Part shown: positions 8,910-21,367 of the stretch, in pieces
Numbering within the stretch: position 1 is the first letter of the stretch
How the letters are laid out: the number at the start of each line of letters is the position of its first letter
From: Trichomonas vaginalis G3
Taxonomy: Eukaryota; Parabasalia; Trichomonadida; Trichomonadidae
Assembly (NCBI RefSeq): GCF_026262505.1
Contig: NC_067207.1
Coordinates: forward strand, 504,252 to 568,251
Direction of reading: 5' to 3'
DNA: 64,000 nt
The notes under the pieces: model-generated
Seen by the model: only the letters and a program-made list of their open reading frames with translations
What the model was told of the DNA's origin: nothing
Databases searched by the model: none
Made by a program: the position numbers and the translations under genes

Positions 8910-9947
8910 CTATACTTTGCGTGAAAATAATCCTGCAGTTGCAGTTTTTGCAAACTTTGAAAGAAAAATCGATTTAAGGGAGATTATTCTATGAGAAACT
9001 ATTGAGCAGTTTTCATTAAATATATGAGTAAACGTATTAAAATCGTAACCTTCTTTTATATTCTTAAATATAACAGTTCCTGATCCTGTGGTTGAATTAG
9101 AGTCAACATATGAATCTGAAATAGTCGAATTATAACCATCTATATCTTGCCCAAACATGTATTTTGCAGTGTTATTTAAAAATATGCAGTGATCTAAATT
9201 AGTTTTGGATATACAATAAAATAGAACTTGGTTTTTATCTGCTCCACATTTATTTCCAATAATATTACAATACGAAACTGTATGAGTTAATGAATAATCT
9301 GAAGAGGAAAATAAAAGCGAAAAACTTTCAATTTGAGCGTTTTCTCTAAATGTTGAAAAATTATATGTACCCGAATTTCCTAAAAGTCCAATAGTTATTG
9401 ATGAATACATTTGTTGTTTGTGATGTTGTTATTATCAAAACATATATCGCCAAAAGAAATACCAAATGTGTAACTTCCTTTTTCTTCATTTTCTCCACAT
9501 TTAAGAACAGAAACTTCAATTGCATAGTTTTTATTAGAAAGGTATTGCTTAGCAGCTTGAGCAAATGCCATAGCTTGCTCTGCTATTGACGCATAATAAC
9601 ATGTTCGATGTTGGACGAACTCTCCATCTGCTTGGCAGTTATAATAAACAGACCCTCCACCATATTCTGTGGTGGAACTACAATTGGTAAATACTGTTTC
9701 TTCAAGTAATGTACACACTTTATTAGTTCTTTGAATGCAAATTGCGCCAGTTTCTTTGCATTCTTTATAGAAACAAAGTAAAACATAATAATTATTGATA
9801 CTGCTATTATCAAATAATACGGTCCCATTTTGTATATAGTCACATTTATCTTTACTACCAAAATATTGATCCCAGCTGGACTTTTTTGCATTTTTCAAAT
9901 TTAATATGTGCATTTAAATATGCCGAAGATTGATTAGGTTTAATCAT
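8910..9947 (-). pseudogene. Broken Pmp/beta-helix-like surface-protein gene (reference copy)
   Basis: The minus-strand coding potential falls in three overlapping frames: a start at 9947 (MIKPNQSSAYLN...), an open frame 9395-9913 (172 codons) and an open frame 8910-9410 (166 codons). Frame changes lie near the first ~20 codons and near 9400, so the gene cannot encode one protein as written. Composition is rich in Cys, Asn, Ser and Tyr, with short repeating words (FTNCSST, GGGSVYYNC, NNNITNNKC, SYCNIIGNKCG, CIFLNNTA), typical of the large trichomonad family likened to chlamydial Pmp or right-handed beta-helix surface proteins. No C-terminal membrane anchor follows; the frame ends at KTATAGLFSRKV. 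A TAAA lies 6 nt past the stop. Family identity is from general resemblance, not a search. Confidence 0.55.
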
Positions 9948-9949
9948 CT

Positions 9950-9959
9950 AGTAATGAAT
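9950..9959 (-). promoter_or_regulatory. Inr-like element upstream of surface-protein pseudogene
   Basis: On the minus strand ATTCATTACT precedes ATG (9947-9945). The A of TCA is at 9955, giving an 8-nt leader. This matches the Trichomonas vaginalis Inr consensus and its very short 5' UTRs, and supports 9947 rather than the ATG at 9913 as the original start: the 9913 codon is preceded directly by an in-frame stop. Present in every clean unit. Confidence 0.5.
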
Positions 9960-10253
9960 ATTATTCTTCTCTTTGTTCTGTATCATAAAGTTCATCACTG
10001 CAAGATTTGTCTGTATTTTGTCGCATAATAAAGTCGTAAAAATATTTTTACGGGTGTGAACTATCCAAAGAAAAAGAATTTCCAATTTAAACTGTGACAT
10101 CGCTAATGATCGAAAAATTAACAATTTTAATAAGGATCTAATTTGTAGAAATAACAACAAGAACCTCCAAAATCCAAAATACAAAGGGACGAACTTTAAA
10201 TTGAATGGTCAATTTAAAGCAAGTATTCAATTTTTTGGTCAATTTAAAGCAAT

Positions 10254-10720
10254 GAATGAGAAAAACTTTGAGCTTAGGGCTAATGAAGGTTTTTACAACG
10301 TAGATAGATAGACAAATGTATATGTCATCATTCCTATGAGTATGGTAGATTTCTATAAAAAGTGAGTGCAATATCACATTGCATTTCGAAACATGAGAGA
10401 AATAAGCATATATATACGTTATTACATATATATCTATATGCTATTCTATATTATTACAATGTTAAAATAAGAAAAGCTCTAAGAGTCTCATTTGAAATAT
10501 AATCTATGTTATTTTTATATAACAATTATCAATGAGAATGTAAATTATATTTGATTAGACGATAAATGATGAATAGACTTAATTATTTATGATTAGACAT
10601 GTGTGAATAGAAAAATTTGTTAACATTTATGAAGATAATGTGTTTTGATTGAGATTACATTTGTGCTTAGTGGGATATTGCTATTATATTGCATTTATAT
10701 GTGTAAATTAGGAAAACTCG
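10254..10720. other. AT-rich spacer between right TIR and 112-bp repeats
   Basis: No gene. It contains TA-rich dinucleotide tracts (near 10409-10440) and a GATA-type run (near 10303). The same stretch occupies 3598-4064, 16574-17040, 40623-41089, 47274-47740, 53593-54059 and 59915-60372, and inverted 20604-21061 and 26917-27383. Confidence 0.7.
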
Positions 10721-10938
10721 CACTTTTTCACTTGAATGTGATTCATTGAATTTTAATTCAAGAAAGGAGTTTACAAATGCAGAGTATTGTTCCTTTACCC
10801 TGCATTTGTAAACTCCTTTCTCGAATAGCTTGCACTTTTTCACTTGAATGTGATTCATTGAATTTCAATTCAAGAAAGGAGTTTACAAATGCAGAGTATT
10901 GTTCCTTTACCCTGCATTTGTAAACTCCTTTCTTGAAT
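10721..10938. repeat. 112-bp tandem repeat, 2 copies
   Basis: Two hairpin-containing copies of the repeat described at 4065-4618. The first and last copies of the five-copy array are retained (TTTTAATTC variant first, TTCTTGAATATC end last), so the difference lies in the identical middle copies. Confidence 0.95.
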
Positions 10939-11236
10939 ATCTTCATTTCTTTTAATTATAAAGATCACATTCTGTATAAAACTCCTCAAATATCCTCAAT
11001 TTCCCATTACAATAATAAATAACCATTTTCTATATTTCTTAAATTTCTCTAATCCTTAATTTTCTTATCAAATTTGTTATTTTTTCAATAATTTTTAAAA
11101 TTTTCTAATATTTTTTGGAAATTTTTATTTAATTTTGTGAGAAATTTATTCAATTCTTATTATATAATAATATTATTCAAAAATATTGTTGTAATTTTTC
11201 AGTGATTACGATAATTTTTAATTCAATTTTTAATCG
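10939..11236. other. AT-rich spacer before hairpin array
   Basis: About 300 bp of very AT-rich DNA with homopolymer runs and a TTATATAATAATATTATT tract. No gene or structured element beyond this. Present in all units; the copy near 41868 lacks one ATA step. Confidence 0.7.
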
Positions 11237-12618
11237 AATGTTTTGATGGGACGAGCTTACTGAGCATTGGCTCATCCCATCAAAACATTCCATTCAAAAC
11301 TCTGGCCTTCATCGAGGCCAGAGCTCACAATTCATCTCCTCAGAGCCAAGTTCCTCGACGGTCGTCCTCATTAGGCACGATCCGAGAGGAACTTGGCTCT
11401 TCATTAAAATCACAAGCTCTGGCCATTGCTAAGGCCAGAGCTTCGCAAACCATCCTCGGGCCGGTTTCCTCAAAGACCGCCCTGATTCAGGGCGGCCGGA
11501 GAGGAATCCAGCTCCGAGAGAGTGCCCATACGAAGCTCTGGCCTTAGCAGTGGCCAGGGCTTTCAAAAACAATCCTCAGGGCCGAGTTTTGCGATGATCG
11601 TCGATCATGTCGACAGTCTCGCAAGAACTCGGCCCTGAAAGACATACAGATACATGCTCTGGCCCCAGCAAAGACCAGGGCTTCGTTTTAAATACCCAGG
11701 GCCGGCTTTCTCAAATGCAGCCCTTATCCCGGGCGGCAGGAGCGGAATCCGGCCTTGGGATACTTACCAAACGAAGCTCTGACCCTAGCAAAGGCCAGAG
11801 CCTACAAATGCAATCCTCAGGGCCGATTTTGAGGGAGATCGTCCACATCATTGACGATCTCCTCTCATTTCGGCCCTGAAAGAAAGAAATACACAGGCCC
11901 TGACCATAGCAAAGGCCAGGGCTTCGCTTTAAATCCATAGGGCCGGCTTTCTCAAATGCCGCCCTTATCCCAGGCGGCAGGAGCGAAAACCGGCCATGGG
12001 AATCCTACAATACCAAGCCCTGGCTCCTACTGAGGCCAGAGCCTGCAAAATTCATCCTCAGGGCCGAGTTTTGCGATGATCATCCACATGATAGACATTC
12101 TCGCAGAAACTCGGCCCTGAAAGACGTAATATCACAGTCTCTGGCCTCAGTAGAGGCCAGAGCCTCGCTTACATTACTCAGGGCCGGCTTTCTCAAATGC
12201 CGTCCTGATCTATGGCGGCAGGAGAGAAATCCGGCCCTGGGAAGCATGAAATACGAAGATCTGGCCTTATAAGAGGCCAGAATCTGCAAATACTCCCTTC
12301 TCTACAGATTATGATCCAATGTAACACAGAAAGCCTAGAAGGAAGCCCTTTCTCAAGGTTAAGACTTCCTTCCTGGCTTTCTGATACTGGATGGAGTGGA
12401 GTTTGGCTTCCATTGCAACTCCTTCCAGGAAGATCAAATGATTACACAAAAGTCATGGCAATTGTATTCTAACACTATAAATACAATTGCCATGGCCTAC
12501 AATTGCGAGTGCCTGCTGCTTCAGCAGAGATTTGCAGCAGACACTCGCAATGTTAACCAAAATTCGTCTGAAAGTTAGAAGATGGGCTTTTTCTCAAGGT
12601 CAAAGTCCATTTCCTAAC
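11237..12618. repeat. Hairpin array, unit 2
   Basis: Complete copy of the array described at 4917-6299. It has one G fewer in the CTCGGG run near 11459, also missing near 42158 but present in the other clean copies; homopolymer miscounting is as likely as true variation. Confidence 0.9.
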
Positions 12619-13483
12619 CTTCTTATATTATTTATTATTAAAATAACCATTTTGACAGATTATTATTTTTTATCCCGGCATCATCAGCTTGTCATTCTAA
12701 GCTTATCATTTTCAGCTTATACTTATAAATTCTAAAACAGTGATTATTGAATTCACGGAATAGAACACCACATTAAGAAATATTATTTACTAACTTTTTC
12801 AATAATTAAAAAATATCAATGATACTTAAGTGTCATCACATACAACACATTCTTATGATCATCATAATATATATTATAGAATATTGCATAATAATCCAAA
12901 TTCAATTTCAATATTAAAGTGTACTATCCATTATCTCTTAACATCATAACATACTCAACGAGTACTGATCATATGCTATTGATCAAGCCTTTAAAACAAA
13001 CTACATATAAGATTGCTTTAAATTGACCAAAAAATTGAATACTTGCTTTAAATTGACCGTTCAATTTAAAGTTCGTCCCAAAATACAAACTTCTCCAAAA
13101 TGAAAAACTATACACTATTTTTTACATTTATCTATTTAAAATGTCAGTTTATTACTTGACAAAACACAATATTTGGTAAATTTTTAAATTTGGTCAAAGC
13201 ACCCAATGAGCTCATTTCGATTTTCTCCAAGGAGAAGAGGAGAAACTAATCAATTTTGAATATGTGGGGAAGACAGACTAATTCAATTTCTCCATGAAGA
13301 TTGAGAAATGGAAAAGCTTTGGAGACGGATATTGCATTCTCTTAAAAATGTATAGGGTATTCTTATTGACTTGCAATTTAATTGTTCACTGACAAAAATT
13401 TTCTTTTTATTTAAGTATCTGAATCAAATGCAAACATATCATTAAAAATATCTTAAGATATTAATTAATGATGGCGTATTTTT

Positions 13484-13732
13484 TTACTTTTTTGATGGAA
13501 CTAATCCTGCAGAAGCAGTTTTTACAAATGTAGAAAGATATGAAAAATTATAAGTGATAATTTTTCCAGAATTTATTGAACAATTTTCATTAAATAAATG
13601 ATTAAAAGTGTTAAAAAATGAGTTTATTGTTAGATTATTAAATATAACAAGTCCATTTGTTGAATTTGAATCAACATATGAATCTGAGATAGTCAAAGTG
13701 TAGCCTTCCCCTTTGTTCTGATTTTTGTTCAT
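13484..13732 (-). pseudogene. C-terminal fragment of surface-protein family, unit 3
   Basis: Translates identically to 7165-7413. Confidence 0.5.
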
Positions 13733-13746
13733 TTTTTAACATTATT

Positions 13747-14844
13747 ATGGCAAAAATATTTTACGGGCGTGACATTGTCCCAATTAAATTGTGTATCATT
13801 CAAATAATAATATTTTCAATAGGTTTGCTAAATTTTTTCCATATTTTTCTTATATTCATGAAAGTGTTGATGAGTTCGAATATATTGAATCAATTGCATT
13901 CAACATATAACTTATTTTATCAAAAGCAGATTCATGACAGAATTTATTCATTAGATCTATTAAAAGAGAAGATTGTTCTTATTGAAGGCCGTCTTAAATC
14001 AGAATCAGCAACATACACACAGAAATGCCATGAAGTCGACGAATTGAAGAAAACATTGTTGTCCGAAGTTGAAAAACAGAAGAAATTGATGGACAAATCG
14101 AAACATTCCGTTTATTTACGAACGGAATGTCGAAATCTTGAGAAAGGAATCCTTTTCCAACAAGGTCGTGTTCGTGCTCTTGAAGATGAACTTGAAACGC
14201 CGATGAATATCCACAGATGGCGTTTCTTAGAAGCATCGAATCCAGAACTTCTTAATCTCCTCAAGATGACACAAGAACTCCGAAACAAACTTATGGAACG
14301 TCTTTATCGAATCGACAAACTTAAAGTTCTTCGTGAAGAACGTCGTAAACTTCTTGTTCGCGAACAAAGGAAAGTTGGAAGTCAAACGAAAGATGACGGT
14401 GATGAAGAAATTAGAATTCTTGAAGAACAGCTCGAAATGAAGACGAAACAACTTCAAGAGATCGAAACAGAGCTGTTTGATCGCTCAAGTAACATCGATG
14501 AACTTAAGAAGAGTGTTGAAGAAGTTCGTGGTGAACTCAATTACACTAAATCATCATATTTCATGGAGAAGAAGAAAGTCCACGAGATGAGGTCATCAAC
14601 ACAGTCAAAAACAGAAGAAATAGCAGGAAACACAGCCAAGTTCATTGGCGGTGGATTCCCAGTCAGTTCAGTTCCTTCAACAGCACAATCTATCTCTGCA
14701 ATCGAAGGGAACAAGATAAACAAAGCAATCGTAATTCCGAAAGTAACAAATTCTCGTCCTTCGAAAGTTTTACCTAAAGGATGGAATCCATCACGACAAG
14801 CACTCAAACCTTTCTTACCAACTGTCTCCGAACTTCGTGCTTAA
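13747..14844 (+). CDS. CFAP58-like C-terminal fragment, unit 3
   Basis: Intact 365-codon copy, identical in translation to the reference at 7428-8525. Confidence 0.8.
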   Translation: MAKIFYGRDIVPIKLCIIQIIIFSIGLLNFFHIFLIFMKVLMSSNILNQLHSTYNLFYQKQIHDRIYSLDLLKEKIVLIEGRLKSESATYTQKCHEVDELKKTLLSEVEKQKKLMDKSKHSVYLRTECRNLEKGILFQQGRVRALEDELETPMNIHRWRFLEASNPELLNLLKMTQELRNKLMERLYRIDKLKVLREERRKLLVREQRKVGSQTKDDGDEEIRILEEQLEMKTKQLQEIETELFDRSSNIDELKKSVEEVRGELNYTKSSYFMEKKKVHEMRSSTQSKTEEIAGNTAKFIGGGFPVSSVPSTAQSISAIEGNKINKAIVIPKVTNSRPSKVLPKGWNPSRQALKPFLPTVSELRA

Positions 14845-15229
14845 TTATTTCTATTTCTATATTGTTTTTTTTTATTTGTTATTTTATAAATTGTTTGATT
14901 TACTTTATTTAATATTAAGAATTCATTTGAAGTTAAAAAAATTTCATACACTCTCAAAACTAATAAACGCCTATTTTTAAATCCTGCAAATCCAGATACA
15001 ATGAAATTTCTATGCATTTATTGCTTGCGATGTTATTTTTCTTAATTAGTATTTCACAATATCCAATTAGAAATGTATTGCTTCCTTTTGGTTTGTTTTC
15101 TCCTCATTTAAAAATTGAAAAATTAAAAGCAAAGTTTTTATAAAAAAGAAAAGATTTAACAGCTTAAATAATTTGTTTTGCCGTTGAACAGAATAACGAC
15201 TTTTGTCGACATAATACTGCCATTTATAT

Positions 15230-16267
15230 CTATACTTTGCGTGAAAATAATCCTGCAGTTGCAGTTTTTGCAAACTTTGAAAGAAAAATCGATTTAAGGG
15301 AGATTATTCTATGAGAAACTATTGAGCAGTTTTCATTAAATATATGAGTAAACGTATTAAAATCGTAACCTTCTTTTATATTCTTAAATATAACAGTTCC
15401 TGATCCTGTGGTTGAATTAGAGTCAACATATGAATCTGAAATAGTCGAATTATAACCATCTATATCTTGCCCAAACATGTATTTTGCAGTGTTATTTAAA
15501 AATATGCAGTGATCTAAATTAGTTTTGGATATACAATAAAATAGAACTTGGTTTTTATCTGCTCCACATTTATTTCCAATAATATTACAATACGAAACTG
15601 TATGAGTTAATGAATAATCTGAAGAGGAAAATAAAAGCGAAAAACTTTCAATTTGAGCGTTTTCTCTAAATGTTGAAAAATTATATGTACCCGAATTTCC
15701 TAAAAGTCCAATAGTTATTGATGAATACATTTGTTGTTTGTGATGTTGTTATTATCAAAACATATATCGCCAAAAGAAATACCAAATGTGTAACTTCCTT
15801 TTTCTTCATTTTCTCCACATTTAAGAACAGAAACTTCAATTGCATAGTTTTTATTAGAAAGGTATTGCTTAGCAGCTTGAGCAAATGCCATAGCTTGCTC
15901 TGCTATTGACGCATAATAACATGTTCGATGTTGGACGAACTCTCCATCTGCTTGGCAGTTATAATAAACAGACCCTCCACCATATTCTGTGGTGGAACTA
16001 CAATTGGTAAATACTGTTTCTTCAAGTAATGTACACACTTTATTAGTTCTTTGAATGCAAATTGCGCCAGTTTCTTTGCATTCTTTATAGAAACAAAGTA
16101 AAACATAATAATTATTGATACTGCTATTATCAAATAATACGGTCCCATTTTGTATATAGTCACATTTATCTTTACTACCAAAATATTGATCCCAGCTGGA
16201 CTTTTTTGCATTTTTCAAATTTAATATGTGCATTTAAATATGCCGAAGATTGATTAGGTTTAATCAT
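15230..16267 (-). pseudogene. Broken surface-protein gene, unit 3
   Basis: Same frame changes as the reference at 8910-9947, so the breaks predate amplification. It differs upstream of the 3' fragment by one A in the AAAAAAG run near 15140. Confidence 0.5.
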
Positions 16268-17040
16268 CTAGTAATGAATATTATTCTTCTCTTTGTTCTG
16301 TATCATAAAGTTCATCACTGCAAGATTTGTCTGTATTTTGTCGCATAATAAAGTCGTAAAAATATTTTTACGGGTGTGAACTATCCAAAGAAAAAGAATT
16401 TCCAATTTAAACTGTGACATCGCTAATGATCGAAAAATTAACAATTTTAATAAGGATCTAATTTGTAGAAATAACAACAAGAACCTCCAAAATCCAAAAT
16501 ACAAAGGGACGAACTTTAAATTGAATGGTCAATTTAAAGCAAGTATTCAATTTTTTGGTCAATTTAAAGCAATGAATGAGAAAAACTTTGAGCTTAGGGC
16601 TAATGAAGGTTTTTACAACGTAGATAGATAGACAAATGTATATGTCATCATTCCTATGAGTATGGTAGATTTCTATAAAAAGTGAGTGCAATATCACATT
16701 GCATTTCGAAACATGAGAGAAATAAGCATATATATACGTTATTACATATATATCTATATGCTATTCTATATTATTACAATGTTAAAATAAGAAAAGCTCT
16801 AAGAGTCTCATTTGAAATATAATCTATGTTATTTTTATATAACAATTATCAATGAGAATGTAAATTATATTTGATTAGACGATAAATGATGAATAGACTT
16901 AATTATTTATGATTAGACATGTGTGAATAGAAAAATTTGTTAACATTTATGAAGATAATGTGTTTTGATTGAGATTACATTTGTGCTTAGTGGGATATTG
17001 CTATTATATTGCATTTATATGTGTAAATTAGGAAAACTCG

Positions 17041-17258
17041 CACTTTTTCACTTGAATGTGATTCATTGAATTTTAATTCAAGAAAGGAGTTTACAAATGC
17101 AGAGTATTGTTCCTTTACCCTGCATTTGTAAACTCCTTTCTCGAATAGCTTGCACTTTTTCACTTGAATGTGATTCATTGAATTTCAATTCAAGAAAGGA
17201 GTTTACAAATGCAGAGTATTGTTCCTTTACCCTGCATTTGTAAACTCCTTTCTTGAAT
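17041..17258. repeat. 112-bp tandem repeat, 2 copies
   Basis: Two copies as in unit 2. Confidence 0.95.
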
Positions 17259-17556
17259 ATCTTCATTTCTTTTAATTATAAAGATCACATTCTGTATAAA
17301 ACTCCTCAAATATCCTCAATTTCCCATTACAATAATAAATAACCATTTTCTATATTTCTTAAATTTCTCTAATCCTTAATTTTCTTATCAAATTTGTTAT
17401 TTTTTCAATAATTTTTAAAATTTTCTAATATTTTTTGGAAATTTTTATTTAATTTTGTGAGAAATTTATTCAATTCTTATTATATAATAATATTATTCAA
17501 AAATATTGTTGTAATTTTTCAGTGATTACGATAATTTTTAATTCAATTTTTAATCG

Positions 17557-18313
17557 AATGTTTTGATGGGACGAGCTTACTGAGCATTGGCTCATCCCAT
17601 CAAAACATTCCATTCAAAACTCTGGCCTTCATCGAGGCCAGAGCTCACAATTCATCTCCTCAGAGCCAAGTTCCTCGACGGTCGTCCTCATTAGGCACGA
17701 TCCGAGAGGAACTTGGCTCTTCATTAAAATCACAAGCTCTGGCCATTGCTAAGGCCAGAGCTTCGCAAACCATCCTCGGGGCCGGTTTCCTCAAAGACCG
17801 CCCTGATTCAGGGCGGCCGGAGAGGAATCCAGCTCCGAGAGAGTGCCCATACGAAGCTCTGGCCTTAGCAGTGGCCAGGGCTTTCAAAAACAATCCTCAG
17901 GGCCGAGTTTTGCGATGATCGTCGATCATGTCGACAGTCTCGCAAGAACTCGGCCCTGAAAGACATACAGATACATGCTCTGGCCCCAGCAAAGACCAGG
18001 GCTTCGTTTTAAATACCCAGGGCCGGCTTTCTCAAATGCAGCCCTTATCCCGGGCGGCAGGAGCGGAATCCGGCCTTGGGATACTTACCAAACGAAGCTC
18101 TGACCCTAGCAAAGGCCAGAGCCTACAAATGCAATCCTCAGGGCCGATTTTGAGGGAGATCGTCCACATCATTGACGATCTCCTCTCATTTCGGCCCTGA
18201 AAGAAAGAAATACACAGGCCCTGACCATAGCAAAGGCCAGGGCTTCGCTTTAAATCCATAGGGCCGGCTTTCTCAAATGCCGCCCTTATCCCAGGCGGCA
18301 GGAGCGAAAACCG
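17557..18313. repeat. Hairpin array, unit 3, cut by gap
   Basis: The array runs into the N gap inside its sixth interspersed long hairpin (the GGCCGG class), just after GCGAAAACCG. The contig break inside a palindrome suggests assembly failure at the secondary structure. Confidence 0.9.
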
Positions 18314-18413
18314 NNNNNNNNNNNNNNNNNNNNNNNNNNNNNNNNNNNNNNNNNNNNNNNNNNNNNNNNNNNNNNNNNNNNNNNNNNNNNNNNNNNNNNN
18401 NNNNNNNNNNNNN
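18314..18413. other. Assembly gap (100 N)
   Basis: Exactly 100 N, a conventional placeholder for a gap of unknown size. Orientation of the repeat units flips from plus to minus across it. Confidence 0.99.
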
Positions 18414-19658
18414 GTGTTAGAATACAATTGCCATGACTTTTGTTGTAATCATTTGATCTTCCTGGAAGGAGTTGCAATGGAAGCCAAACTCCACTCCATC
18501 CAGTATCAGAAAGCCAGGAAGGAAGTCTTAACCTTGAGAAAGGGGCTTCCTTCTAGGCTTTCTGTGTTACATTGGATCATAATCTGTAGAGAAGGGAGTA
18601 TTTGCAGATTCTGGCCTCTTATAAGGCCAGATCTTCGTATTTCATTGCTTCCCAGGGCCGGATTTCTCTCCTGCGCCATAGATTCAGGACGGCATTGAGA
18701 AAGCCGGCCCTGAGTAATGTAAGCGAGGCTCTGGCCTCTACTAGAGGCCAGAGACTGTGATTATACGTCTTTTCAGGGCGCCGAGTTTTGCGAGAATGTC
18801 TATCATGTGGATGATCATCGCAAAACTCGGCCCTGAGGATGAATTTTGCAGGCTCTGGCCTCAGTAGGAGCCAGGGCTTGGTATTGTAGGATTCCCATGG
18901 CCGGTTTTCGCTCCTGCCGCCTGGGATAAGGGCGGCATTTGAGAAAGCCGGCCCTATGGATTTAAAGCGAAGCCCTGGCCTTTGCTATGGTCAGGGCCTG
19001 TGTATTTCTTTCTTTCAGGGCCGAAATGAGAGGAGATCGTCAATGATGTGGACGATCTCCCTCAAAATCGGCCCTGAGGATTGCATTTGTAGGCTCTGGC
19101 CTTTGCTAGGGTCAGAGCTTCGTTTGGTAAGTATCCCAAGGCCGGATTCCGCTCCTGCCGCCCGGGATAAGGGCTGCATTTGAGAAAGCCGGCCCTGGGT
19201 ATTTAAAACGAAGCCCTGGCCTTTGCTGGGGCCAGAGCATGTATCTGTATGTCTTTCAGGGCCGAGTTCTTGCGAGACTGTCGACATGATCGACGATCAT
19301 CGCAAAACTCGGCCCTGAGGATTGTTTTTGAAAGCCCTGGCCACTGCTAAGGCCAGAGCTTCGTATGGGCACTCTCTCGGAGCTGGATTCCTCTCCGGCC
19401 GCCCTGAATCAGGGCGGTCTTTGAGGAAACCGGCCCCGAGGATGGTTTGCGAAGCTCTGGCCTTAGCAATGGCCAGAGCTTGTGATTTTAATGAAGAGCC
19501 AAGTTCCTCTCGGATCGTGCCTAATGAGGACGACCGTCGAGGAACTTGGCTCTGAGGAGATGAATTGTGAGCTCTGGCCTCGATGAAGGCCAGAGTTTTG
19601 AATGGAATGTTTTGATGGGATGAGCCAATGCTCAGTAAGCTCGTCCCATCAAAACATT
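18414..19658. repeat. Hairpin array, inverted, contig-terminal
   Basis: Reverse complement of 61318-62562, including its private irregularities (GGCGCCGAG near 18777, CTGCGCCATAG near 18671, extra bases near 18425 and 18542). It begins exactly at the loop centre of the CATGGCAATTGTATT hairpin. Confidence 0.9.
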
Positions 19659-19956
19659 CGATTAAAAATTGAATTAAAAATTATCGTAATCATTGAAAAA
19701 TTACAACAATATTTTTGAATAATATTATTATATAATAAGAATTGAATAAATTTCTCACAAAATTAAATAAAAATTTCCAAAAAATATTAGAAAATTTTAA
19801 AAATTATTGAAAAAATAACAAATTTGATAAGAAAATTAAGGATTAGAGAAATTTAAGAAATATAGAAAATGGTTATTTATTATTGTAATGGGAAATTGAG
19901 GATATTTGAGGAGTTTTATACAGAATGTGATCTTTATAATTAAAAGAAATGAAGAT

Positions 19957-20603
19957 ATTCAAGAAAGGAGTTTACAAATGCAGGGTAAAGGAACAATACT
20001 CTGCATTTGTAAACTCCTTTCTTGAATTGAAATTCAATGAATCACATTCAAGTGAAAAAGTGCAAGCTATTCGAGAAAGGAGTTTACAAATGCAGGGTAA
20101 AGGAACAATACTCTGCATTTGTAAACTCCTTTCTTGAATTGAAATTCAATGAATCACATTCAAGTGAAAAAGTGCAAGCTATTCGAGAAAGGAGTTTACA
20201 AATGCAGGGTAAAGGAACAATACTCTGCATTTGTAAACTCCTTTCTTGAATTGAAATTCAATGAATCACATTCAAGTGAAAAAGTGCAAGCTATTCGAGA
20301 AAGGAGTTTACAAATGCAGGGTAAAGGAACAATACTCTGCATTTGTAAACTCCTTTCTTGAATTGAAATTCAATGAATCACATTCAAGTGAAAAAGTGCA
20401 AGCTATTCGAGAAAGGAGTTTACAAATGCAGGGTAAAGGAACAATACTCTGCATTTGTAAACTCCTTTCTTGAATTGAAATTCAATGAATCACATTCAAG
20501 TGAAAAAGTGCAAGCTATTCGAGATTTACAAATGCAGTAAAGGAACAATACTCTGCATTTAAACTCTAATTAAAATTCAATAATCACATTCAAGTGAAAA
20601 GTG
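19957..20603. repeat. 112-bp tandem repeat, inverted, 5 copies plus 1 degraded
   Basis: Mirror of 60373-61019. The copy at about 20518-20603 has lost several short blocks scattered along it, in the same way as its mirror. Confidence 0.9.
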
Positions 20604-21367
20604 CACCTAATTTACACATATAAATGCAATAATAGCAATATCCACTAAGCACAAATGTAATCTCAATCAAAACACATTATCTTCATAAATGTTAACAAAT
20701 TTTTCTATTCACACATGTCTAATCATAAATAATTAAGTCTATTCATCATTTATCGTCTAATCAAATATAATTTACATTCTCATTGATAATTGTTATATAA
20801 AAATAACATAGATTATATTTCAAATGAGACTCTTAGAGCTTTTCTTATTTTAACATTGTAATAATATAGAATAGCATATAGATATATATGTAATAACGTA
20901 TATATATGCTTATTTCTCTCATGTTTCGAAATGCAATGTGATATTGCACTCACTTTTTATAGAAATCTACCATACTCATAGGAATGATGACATATACATT
21001 TGTCTATCTATCTACGTTGTAAAAACCTTCATTAGCCCTAAGCTCAAAGTTTTTCTCATTCATTGCTTTAAATTGACCAAAAAATTGAATACTTGCTTTA
21101 AATTGACCATTCAATTTAAAGTTCGTCCCTTTGTATTTTGGATTTTGGAGGTTCTTGTTGTTATTTCTACAAATTAGATCCTTATTAAAATTGTTAATTT
21201 TTCGATCATTAGCGATGTCACAGTTTAAATTGGAAATTCTTTTTCTTTGGATAGTTCACACCCGTAAAAATATTTTTACGACTTTATTATGCGACAAAAT
21301 ACAGACAAATCTTGCAGTGATGAACTTTATGATACAGAACAAAGAGAAGAATAATATTCATTACTAG

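Larger units (their letters stand above)
6693..10253. mobile_element. TIR-bounded segment, unit 2
   Basis: TIRs at 6693-6760 and 10186-10253. Contents: surface-protein C-terminal fragment (-), CFAP58 fragment (+), degenerate middle fragment (-) and longer surface-protein pseudogene (-). Used below as the reference unit because it is clean. Confidence 0.5.
13012..16573. mobile_element. TIR-bounded segment, unit 3
   Basis: TIRs at 13012-13079 and 16506-16573, with the same contents as unit 2. Confidence 0.5.

Noticed and set aside
18414-18430. Hairpin telomere at the contig end
   Set aside because: The same hairpin occurs inside every unit with sequence on both sides, so a terminal role is not shown; assembly clipping is simpler.
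18032-18477. Frames crossing the first N gap
   Set aside because: They are artefacts of translating N and of hairpin-array sequence on both sides.
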